Position numbers and translations under genes: made by a program. The notes beneath the pieces were generated by a model. The model was not told the origin of the DNA, ran no database searches, and saw nothing but the letters and a program-made list of their open reading frames with translations. Below are positions 1 to 4,933 of a stretch of DNA of 5,612 nucleotides, one piece after another; position 1 is the stretch's first letter; each line of letters begins with the position of its first letter. The DNA is from Planktomarina sp. (GTDB lineage Bacteria > Pseudomonadota > Alphaproteobacteria > Rhodobacterales > Rhodobacteraceae): positions 3,485 through 9,096 of the forward strand of contig NZVF01000046.1 in assembly GCA_002698165.1 (NCBI GenBank), in the 5' to 3' direction.

Positions 1-318
1 TTAGGAGTGCCTTTAATGTCACTTTATCGTATTCCAATTCACATGGCGGTCGGAACTGCATCGGGTTTTGGCCTTGCAATTGCGGCTCCATCAGTAATTA
101 TTTGGGTTTTTATTTCTGTTGACGCTCCGGGTCTGCCTTTTAATTTTGGGGCGGTAAATGTTCCTGCCTTCCTTCTTATAATCCCGATGACTTTCATATT
201 TACACCTTTTGGCGCAAAGGTGGCTCATCGGATGGATGCAAAACCACTTAAAAGATTGTTTGGTATCTTTTTGTTGGTAGTTGCAATTAATATGATGTCA
301 AAAGTACTATGGAGTTGA
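1..318 (+). CDS. TauE/SafE (TSUP) family sulfite/anion exporter, C-terminal part
   Basis: The frame is open at the left edge, so only the last 105 residues are visible and the true start lies outside the window. The visible part opens with LGVPLMSLYRIPIHMAVGTA, which matches the motif that begins the second half of TSUP (TauE/SafE) permeases. About three membrane segments follow, at visible residues 15-38, 50-68 and 84-103. A short basic loop (AHRMDAKPLKRL) lies between the last two, as is usual for the end of this family. TSUP proteins are inner-membrane carriers, typically exporting sulfite, sulfoacetate or related anions. The substrate cannot be read from this piece. The stop codon lies inside the first codons of the downstream oxygenase gene (10-nt overlap), so the two are probably co-transcribed. 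The family is secure; the specificity is unknown. Confidence 0.85.
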   Translation, partial: LGVPLMSLYRIPIHMAVGTASGFGLAIAAPSVIIWVFISVDAPGLPFNFGAVNVPAFLLIIPMTFIFTPFGAKVAHRMDAKPLKRLFGIFLLVVAINMMSKVLWS

Positions 319-1103
319 GATCCTTAAAAAATCATGGCTGGGTAAAATTTAGTCATGATCCCGGTATTTTAGATTGGGTTAATCATGTGCGGCCTGCAGC
401 CGCCAAGATAGCCGAAGATCCTGAAAATAAAGCCCTATGGTTGCGTCACGGTAAGACATGGTTTGTAGGGGTAAATGCTCTGAAAAATGATAAGAATGGG
501 CGCCTCGGCTGGGGTCCTCCGCTAAATGGCGCAGTATCAAAGTTTATAATTGAAGAGCATGGTGAAATTGCTCTTGATTGTGCACAAATCTCAGTAGTTT
601 ATCCGGGGTATCCAGCGTTTGATGGAACAGACAGCGAGGTAGCTCACAAATATAGAAAAGACCGTTGTGCAGCGCACGTAGATGGATTGCGCCCTGAGGG
701 CTCTCAGCGTCGGCGGTTTATACATGAACCGCATCAATATGTTTTAGGTTTGCCGCTATCTTCCGCTAACATTGAGGCGAGTCCAATGGTTATATGGGAA
801 GGGAGCCAACATATAATTCGGGCCGCCTTCAAATCTGTATTAGATCAAAAGCCAATAGAAAAATGGTCTAAAATTGACTTAACTCAGGTTTATCATGAGG
901 CACGGAGAAAATGTTTTAAGCAATGCAAACGAATATCCATTATCGCCAAACCTGGCGAATGCTATCTCGTTCATCGGTTAGCACTCCATGGCATTGCCCC
1001 TTGGGAGCACGCCGCATCGAATAGTGATAGAGGTCGAATGGTGGCCTATTTCAGACCTCAAGGCGATGGTAATTTAATCAATTGGTTAAACGGATCTTAT
1101 TAA
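309..1103 (+). CDS. Phytanoyl-CoA dioxygenase-like Fe(II)/2-oxoglutarate oxygenase, uncharacterised
   Basis: This is a 264-residue soluble protein with no signal peptide. It carries the non-haem iron facial triad expected of Fe(II)/2-oxoglutarate oxygenases. The HxD pair is His123-Val-Asp125 (AAHVDGL). A distal His lies in the stretch VHRLALHGIAPW, best assigned as His227 with His222 as the alternative. Arg243 (RGRMVAYFRP) is the likely 2-oxoglutarate carboxylate ligand. The roughly 100-residue gap between HxD and the distal His fits the PhyH-like family. The family hydroxylates or demethylates small molecules, but I cannot name the substrate. The ATG at 309 is used because the protein aligns from its first residues with roseobacter hypothetical proteins I recall. 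No Shine-Dalgarno sequence is visible before it, so translation probably depends on the overlapping exporter gene. A role in modifying whatever the exporter handles would be inference only. Confidence 0.75.
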   Translation: MELRSLKNHGWVKFSHDPGILDWVNHVRPAAAKIAEDPENKALWLRHGKTWFVGVNALKNDKNGRLGWGPPLNGAVSKFIIEEHGEIALDCAQISVVYPGYPAFDGTDSEVAHKYRKDRCAAHVDGLRPEGSQRRRFIHEPHQYVLGLPLSSANIEASPMVIWEGSQHIIRAAFKSVLDQKPIEKWSKIDLTQVYHEARRKCFKQCKRISIIAKPGECYLVHRLALHGIAPWEHAASNSDRGRMVAYFRPQGDGNLINWLNGSY

Positions 1104-1117
1104 ATAAACAGTAAAGT

Positions 1118-1149
1118 ATACAAAGTAGCCAAGATCAGTTTGTATTTTT
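1118..1149 (+). terminator. Weak AT-rich hairpin with T run between convergent genes
   Basis: ATACAAA at 1118-1124 pairs perfectly with TTTGTAT at 1139-1145, leaving a 14-nt loop. A run of five T (1145-1149) overlaps the end of the right arm. It lies in the 48-nt gap between the oxygenase stop (1103) and the stop of the minus-strand DUF1289 gene (1152), where a terminator for the plus-strand transcript would be expected. The stem has only one G-C pair, so it is weak. No matching T run is seen for the minus-strand direction. Confidence 0.35.
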
Positions 1150-1151
1150 GC

Positions 1152-1394
1152 TTATACTAATGTTCTACTACGGCGACCACCTCTACGTTTTTGAATTCGA
1201 TGTGCTCGCCCTGGCAAGTCTTTCATAAGAGTTGAGCGTTGCTCGGGGCTTAATTTTGACCATTCAGCAACCTCTTCAATTGAGCGATAACAACCTACAC
1301 AAATTCGCTCTGTCGGGTGTATCGCACAAATTTTGATGCAGGGACTATCAATTTCATCCCTATTCCATAATCGATTGCCCGTTTTCTCTTTCAT
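1152..1394 (-). CDS. DUF1289 family small four-cysteine protein
   Basis: This is an 80-residue protein of the DUF1289 family, recognised by the core DSPCIKICAIHPTERICVGC followed by an EEVAEWSKLSPEQR helix. Four cysteines (Cys19, Cys23, Cys32, Cys35) form a CX3C-X8-CX2C cluster that could bind zinc or an Fe-S centre. Family members are often described as predicted Fe-S proteins, but no function is established. The C-terminus is strongly basic (RIQKRRGGRRSR), which would suit nucleic acid contact; that is inference. The length is typical of the family. It is the last gene of the ccmI operon, and its ATG overlaps the ruvX stop as ATGA (1391-1394), pointing to translational coupling. An AGGA lies only a few bases upstream, too close to be a strong ribosome binding site. 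Confidence 0.85.
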   Translation of the reverse strand: MKEKTGNRLWNRDEIDSPCIKICAIHPTERICVGCYRSIEEVAEWSKLSPEQRSTLMKDLPGRAHRIQKRRGGRRSRTLV

Positions 1395-1867
1395 TTTCCT
1401 GCCCGGATGTGGTTGGCACGATCAAGTGCCCCTTGTAGGATATAACCAGCAGCTACATGATCAATTACCTCAGCGCGACGTTTGCGGGTCGTATCCGCCT
1501 CCAACAATACACGTTCAGCCGCGACTGTAGATAAACGCTCATCCCAAAACCCGATGGCAACGTCAGTTAAAGTGGCAAGGTTTTTTGCGAAGGCTCGGGT
1601 TGATTGGCATCTAGGCCCTTCAGAACCATCCATATTCAGCGGTAAACCAAGAATAATTGCCCCAATTTCTCGTTTCTTGGCTTCGAGAAGTAAGGTTTGC
1701 GCATCATATGAAAATTTTTTGCGCTTCAGGGTCAAGAGAGGGGTGGCTGATCTTAGCAGTCGATCAGAGACTGCTATTCCGATTGTCTTAGTTCCCAGAT
1801 CAAGACCCATCCATGCATCAGTAACTTTTGCGTGAGTTAGGACGTCTGTTATGTCGTTACAAATCAT
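1391..1867 (-). CDS. ruvX: RuvX/YqgF family putative Holliday junction resolvase / pre-16S rRNA nuclease
   Basis: This is a 158-residue protein with the RNase H-like fold signature of RuvX/YqgF. The first catalytic Asp is Asp23 in GLDLGTKTIGIAVSD. The conserved IILGLPLNMDGSEGPR loop covers residues 71-86. Glu110 lies in WDERLST and Asp136 in the DHVAA motif, so all three acidic active-site positions are present. In Escherichia coli the family member YqgF is linked to maturation of the 16S rRNA 5' end; resolvase activity has also been proposed. The protein is cytoplasmic. About 20 residues precede the core, as in roseobacter homologues starting MI..DITD, which supports the ATG at 1867. That ATG overlaps the ccmI stop as ATGA (1864-1867), and the ruvX stop overlaps the start of the DUF1289 gene in the same way. 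Expression is therefore likely tied to ccmI. Length and motifs are normal. Confidence 0.95.
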   Translation of the reverse strand: MICNDITDVLTHAKVTDAWMGLDLGTKTIGIAVSDRLLRSATPLLTLKRKKFSYDAQTLLLEAKKREIGAIILGLPLNMDGSEGPRCQSTRAFAKNLATLTDVAIGFWDERLSTVAAERVLLEADTTRKRRAEVIDHVAAGYILQGALDRANHIRAGK

Positions 1868-3060
1868 TTAACGATTCCAGCTGAAATTGCAGCTTGGTGG
1901 AGAATTTCTAAATCACTTTGCTGCTCGGCAAATAAAAGCAGCGCTTTTGTAAGCGTATTTTTCGCCTCAATTTTATTGCCTAGAACCGCATAGGAATAAA
2001 TAAGTCGCGCCCAATCTGAACTTGGACCTCCATCTGTCTCCAATCTGCTTGCTAGTCCCGCAACCATACCGGTAATCATAACTTCTTGTTCTTCGGTTGT
2101 CAGAGCGAGAGCGCTTTCAACATCTTTTGTGGTTGGTCCCTTAGGTTCTGTAGGCTGATAATCGACGCCAGCTACTAAGGCAAGATCAACAATAGCCCCT
2201 CGAATTAAAGGTATGTAGGGTGCATTTTCTGGTCCAGTTTCCAAGAGCTTGCGCCAAATTGAAAAGGTACGATCTGGTCTACCAATCTGATCAAAATAAA
2301 CCCCCATCCGAAATAGAGCTAATTTATTTTCAGGGTTCCGACCTAACGCTTGTTTTAATGCCTCTTCGGCCATAGGTGATATGTATCCATCAGCTGCCAT
2401 AATCAAGAGCTCGGAGTAAGTATACCATTCGTCCGAAGTTGCATTTTCTTTTTTAAGATTCAAAATATTTTTTTGTACTGCATAAGCATTTGCATAATTT
2501 CCCAACCGACTTTCAGACTTTGCTAAAAGTTCAAGGCCCGTTAAATCGTTTGGTCTTAATTTTAACGCTGTCCTGAGATCCTCTACCAAACTGACATAGG
2601 TAGGATCTTGGTCAAACATGTTATTGGGAGCAATTTCTTCAGCCTCTAATTGGCTTTTTCTGTTTGCACGCAAATACTCTGATTGGGCATACCGATCTGC
2701 TATTGGTAAGTCTGGTTGCCCAGGAGCACCAAGTTGAGAGTAAATTAAGGCGCCCAGCAAAAAGGCTAGGATAATGATAAATGGCAAAACCCAGCTCTTA
2801 TGATTGTCATATTTAAGATCCTTTGAAGGCTGGTGTTGTGCGGCTTTAATCATACGTCTTCCTATTTCGGCACGCATGGACTCAAACTCATCATCTGCAA
2901 CCAAACCCCTGTCGCGATCTGTCTCAAGGCCACGCATGTGCTCCGCGTAAATATTAACTTCATTGCTAGCATTTGTTTCAAATCTGCGAATACGTTGAAG
3001 AAAAAGTGTGCCGAGAAGCAGCAAAATAAAAATTAAAAAAAGTGCTGCAATTATCATCAT
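1864..3060 (-). CDS. ccmI: Cytochrome c biogenesis protein CcmI (CycH)
   Basis: This is a 398-residue inner-membrane protein of the CcmI/CycH family, a chaperone that holds apocytochrome c and passes it to the CcmF/CcmH haem ligation complex. The layout is typical. Membrane segment 1 covers about residues 3-21. A charged cytoplasmic loop follows (YAEHMRGLETDRDRGLV to EIGRRM, residues 38-70). Membrane segment 2 covers about 90-107, followed by the family motif LGAPGQPDLP (110-119). A periplasmic domain with TPR-like helices covers about 155-275, and the C-terminal SSDWARLIYSYAVLG region matches alphaproteobacterial homologues. GAGGG at 3067-3063 sits only 2 nt before the ATG at 3060 but 5 nt before the second in-frame ATG at 3057, so the real start may be Met2. 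It is the first gene of the ccmI-ruvX-DUF1289 operon and is divergent from soxB. No other ccm genes are in view, a separation also common in relatives. Confidence 0.93.
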   Translation of the reverse strand: MMIIAALFLIFILLLLGTLFLQRIRRFETNASNEVNIYAEHMRGLETDRDRGLVADDEFESMRAEIGRRMIKAAQHQPSKDLKYDNHKSWVLPFIIILAFLLGALIYSQLGAPGQPDLPIADRYAQSEYLRANRKSQLEAEEIAPNNMFDQDPTYVSLVEDLRTALKLRPNDLTGLELLAKSESRLGNYANAYAVQKNILNLKKENATSDEWYTYSELLIMAADGYISPMAEEALKQALGRNPENKLALFRMGVYFDQIGRPDRTFSIWRKLLETGPENAPYIPLIRGAIVDLALVAGVDYQPTEPKGPTTKDVESALALTTEEQEVMITGMVAGLASRLETDGGPSSDWARLIYSYAVLGNKIEAKNTLTKALLLFAEQQSDLEILHQAAISAGIVK

Positions 3061-3166
3061 TACCCTCGACAGCCACCATGGTAGATTTAACTAATGACAG
3101 TTTCTCTTATCGCTCTATATAGGTTTCGATGATGTCGCAATGATTCCAAACTACGGCGTTCGTGGA

Positions 3167-3195
3167 TTGTAAAAACTACTTGGCATCAGAGATAA
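3167..3195 (+). promoter_or_regulatory. Candidate soxB promoter (-35/-10)
   Basis: TTGTAA (3167-3172) and AGATAA (3190-3195) are separated by 17 nt and resemble weak sigma-70 -35 and -10 boxes. Transcription would begin near 3202 and leave a leader of about 23 nt before the ATG at 3225, which fits that start and not the upstream GTG at 3162. The match to consensus is partial, and AT-rich DNA gives such matches easily. Confidence 0.25.
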
Positions 3196-3212
3196 CCGTC
3201 GCGAAAACTCAA

Positions 3213-3218
3213 GAGAGA
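3213..3218 (+). promoter_or_regulatory. soxB ribosome binding site that decides the start
   Basis: GAGAGA lies 6 nt before the ATG at 3225, a good Shine-Dalgarno position. The upstream in-frame GTG at 3162 has no comparable purine-rich site. The same bases take part in a small inverted repeat, AGAGA (3212-3216) with TCTCT (3220-3224), which ends directly at the start codon. Confidence 0.6.
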
Positions 3219-3224
3219 TTCTCT

Positions 3225-4469
3225 ATGAAACGATTTTCAGTATTTGCAGTAGCCCGCGAAGCCATGCGCCAACACAATGGCTGGGGTCGTACATGGTCAA
3301 ATCCAGAACCTAAAAAATCTTATGAGGTTATTATTGTTGGTGCAGGGGGCCATGGACTGGCCACTGCCTACTATCTTGGTAAAAATTTTGGAATTACTAA
3401 TGTTGCGGTGATTGAAAAGGGCTGGCTTGGTGGTGGAAACACAGGGCGTAATACGACAATCATTAGATCAAATTATCTACAAGACCCCTCAGCCGCACTG
3501 TATGAAAAGTCTCGTTCTTTGTATGAGAATCTTAGTCAGGACCTAAACTACAACTTAATGTTTAGTCCACGGGGCTGTATGATGCTGGCGCAAACACAAC
3601 ATGAAATGCGGGGTTACAAACGGACAGCGCATGCGAATTCACTGCAAGGCGTAAAGACTGAATTCATTGGTCCCGAACGAGTAAAAAAACTGTGCCCAAT
3701 TATGAATATTGATGGGCCGAGATATCCGGTTTTAGGTGCTCTTTGGCAGCCTAGAGCAGGATCTGCTCGTCATGACGCAGTTGCCTGGGGATACGCCCGT
3801 GCTTGCTCTGAAATGGGTATGCATATTTTGCAAAAAACTGAAGTCACAGGTATCACAAAAGATTCAGGTTGCGTCACGGGCGTGGAAACTTCTCGGGGCC
3901 ATATTCGGTGCAAAAAACTTGGTATGGTTGTTGCTGGTCATGCCTCAGTGGTAGCTGAGATGGCGGGCTTCCGGTTGCCAATTGAATCTGTGCCATTGCA
4001 GGCTTTGGTTAGTGAGCCAATAAAACCATGCATGGATGTTGTTGTAATGGCTAATACTGTTCATGGTTACATGAGCCAATCTGACAAAGGCGAAATGGTA
4101 ATTGGTGGTGGGACAGATGGTTACAACGCCTATACCCAGAGAGGTTCATTTCATCATCTGGAGGAAACCGTAAGGGCATTAATAGAGACTTTCCCGATGA
4201 TATCGCGGTTAAAAATGTTGCGCCACTGGGGCGGTATAGTTGACGTCACTGGTGACAGATCACCAATCTTAAGCAAAACGCCTTTAGGAAACACATTTAT
4301 TAACTGCGGCTGGGGCACGGGTGGTTTTAAAGCCATACCCGGTTCGGGTTGGGGTTTTGCTGAGCTTATGGCAAAGGGAGAAAGCCCACTCACAGCTGAG
4401 TTTGGACTAGATAGATTTAGAGCAGGACGCTTCGTCGATGAAAGTGTCGCTGCAGGGGTGGCTCATTAA
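3225..4469 (+). CDS. soxB: Sarcosine oxidase subunit beta
   Basis: This is the 414-residue beta subunit of heterotetrameric sarcosine oxidase. It carries the flavin site where sarcosine is oxidised to glycine and a folate-bound or free one-carbon unit, with hydrogen peroxide as co-product. The dinucleotide motif VIIVGAGGHGLATAYYL (Gly39, Gly41, Gly44) binds FAD, and Glu64 (VIEKGW) ends the second strand. The signature GGGNTGRNTTIIRSNYL covers residues 69-85. His183 in the sequence RHDAVAWG aligns with the His that carries covalent FMN in characterised SoxB proteins (His173/175 there). The C-terminal GWGTGGFKAIPGSG belongs to the DAO-type fold. The start is ATG 3225 because MKRFSVFAVAREAMR is the conserved family N-terminus and a GAGAGA site precedes it; the GTG at 3162 would add 21 unconserved residues. 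It is the first gene of soxBDA, with an 84-nt gap to soxD. The product is cytoplasmic. Confidence 0.96.
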   Translation: MKRFSVFAVAREAMRQHNGWGRTWSNPEPKKSYEVIIVGAGGHGLATAYYLGKNFGITNVAVIEKGWLGGGNTGRNTTIIRSNYLQDPSAALYEKSRSLYENLSQDLNYNLMFSPRGCMMLAQTQHEMRGYKRTAHANSLQGVKTEFIGPERVKKLCPIMNIDGPRYPVLGALWQPRAGSARHDAVAWGYARACSEMGMHILQKTEVTGITKDSGCVTGVETSRGHIRCKKLGMVVAGHASVVAEMAGFRLPIESVPLQALVSEPIKPCMDVVVMANTVHGYMSQSDKGEMVIGGGTDGYNAYTQRGSFHHLEETVRALIETFPMISRLKMLRHWGGIVDVTGDRSPILSKTPLGNTFINCGWGTGGFKAIPGSGWGFAELMAKGESPLTAEFGLDRFRAGRFVDESVAAGVAH

Positions 4470-4541
4470 TGTTAAAATCTGGTGTCATGACCGATTATTT
4501 TAAACTGTGGCAAATAAACTTTATGCTATGCTTAATTGTTT

Positions 4542-4546
4542 AGGAG
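4542..4546 (+). promoter_or_regulatory. Strong soxD ribosome binding site
   Basis: AGGAG lies 7 nt before the soxD ATG at 4554, the best Shine-Dalgarno match seen in the window. It overlaps the TAG (4541-4543) that ends a 24-codon mini frame beginning at the soxB stop. The 84-nt gap also contains TTTAAA (4499-4504) and TATGCT (4522-4527) 17 nt apart, a possible weak internal promoter that I do not call. Confidence 0.75.
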
Positions 4547-4553
4547 TTAACAG

Positions 4554-4883
4554 ATGCTTGTCCTAAATTGTCCGTATTGTGGCGCTGATAAAGATGAAAC
4601 CGAACTGACGGCGGGTGGAGAAGCGCATATAACACGTAGTGGCCCTGGTTCCTCTGATGAAGATTTTGAGGAATATCTTTTTGGGAGGGTCAATCCAAAA
4701 GGTTTGCATTTTGAAAGATGGAGATGCTCAGCTGGTTGTGGAAAATGGTTCCATGCTGCCCGTTGTACAGCTACCCTTGAAGTTTTTGGTACCTATAAAG
4801 CTCAGACAACAGAGCCTCCAAAAAATATCCAAGATGCAATTTCTATAAGGCGGCCTGGATGGTCTTGGAGATCCTTTTCATGA
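4554..4883 (+). CDS. soxD: Sarcosine oxidase subunit delta
   Basis: This is the 109-residue delta subunit of heterotetrameric sarcosine oxidase, the small zinc-binding subunit of the complex. Recognisable family blocks are LNCPYCG (residues 4-10), GGEAHITR (21-28), DEDFEEYLF (35-43), NPKGLHFERWR (47-57) and GCGKWFHAAR (61-70). The zinc ligands of the known structure are Cys6, Cys9, a His four residues before the last ligand, and a Cys. Here Cys6, Cys9 and Cys62 are present, but the His position is Cys58 (RWRCSAGCG), giving a probable four-Cys site. Cys71 is a further cysteine close by. The length is normal. A strong AGGAG supports the start. The gene lies between soxB and soxA in the usual order, but both flanking gaps (84 and 49 nt) are longer than I would expect for this operon. 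The assignment is secure from sequence and context together. Confidence 0.94.
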   Translation: MLVLNCPYCGADKDETELTAGGEAHITRSGPGSSDEDFEEYLFGRVNPKGLHFERWRCSAGCGKWFHAARCTATLEVFGTYKAQTTEPPKNIQDAISIRRPGWSWRSFS

Positions 4884-4933
4884 TTTTTTTGAAATATAAA
4901 ATTTATACCCATCTTAATAATGGATTTTTTTGA
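4882..4933 (+). repeat. Exact 11-nt direct repeat spanning the soxD-soxA gap
   Basis: GATTTTTTTGA occurs at 4882-4892, overlapping the soxD stop, and again at 4923-4933, overlapping the soxA start. The offset is 41 nt. Seven of the eleven bases are T, so chance is a real possibility. The copies sit exactly at the gene ends, which also fits a small insertion or slippage duplication that pushed the two genes apart. Confidence 0.5.

Larger units (their letters stand above)
3061..3224. promoter_or_regulatory. Divergent ccmI / soxB intergenic region
   Basis: These 164 nt separate the divergent ccmI and soxB genes and should contain both promoters. For ccmI, the best minus-strand candidate is TTGCGA (3140-3135) with TATAGA (3119-3114). 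The spacer is only 15 nt, so I do not call it. An 8-bp palindrome, ACCATGGT, lies at 3075-3082. It is too short to claim as an operator. No riboswitch-like structure or tRNA was recognised. Confidence 0.6.

Noticed and set aside
1333..1835. Plus-strand open frames (1333-1530 and 1482-1835) opposite ruvX and the DUF1289 gene
   Set aside because: Their products show no recognisable family, and the opposite strand carries clear RuvX and DUF1289 motifs.
2833..3036. Plus-strand 67-residue frame opposite the start of ccmI
   Set aside because: It is a mirror of the CcmI coding sequence, with a Lys/Asn-rich end produced by the Leu/Phe-rich membrane segment.
3016..3048. Inverted GCAGC / GCTGC pair in the start of ccmI
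   Set aside because: The pair is explained by codons of the first membrane segment, with a long AT-rich loop and no sign of function.
3075..3082. ACCATGGT palindrome in the divergent region as an operator
   Set aside because: Eight bases with no extended symmetry or second copy is too little to claim a regulator site.
3162..3224. In-frame GTG start that would extend SoxB by 21 residues
   Set aside because: The added residues do not match the family, whose N-terminus MKRFSVFAVAREAMR begins at 3225, and only 3225 has a suitable ribosome binding site.
3736..3954. Plus-strand 72-residue frame inside soxB
   Set aside because: It overlaps conserved SoxB sequence, including the FMN His region, and its product looks like no known protein.
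4154..4393. Minus-strand 79-residue frame opposite the end of soxB
   Set aside because: It is antisense to conserved C-terminal SoxB motifs and has no family features or ribosome binding site of note.
4639..4848. Plus-strand 69-residue frame inside soxD
   Set aside because: It is an out-of-frame shadow of SoxD, whose conserved blocks lie in the other frame.
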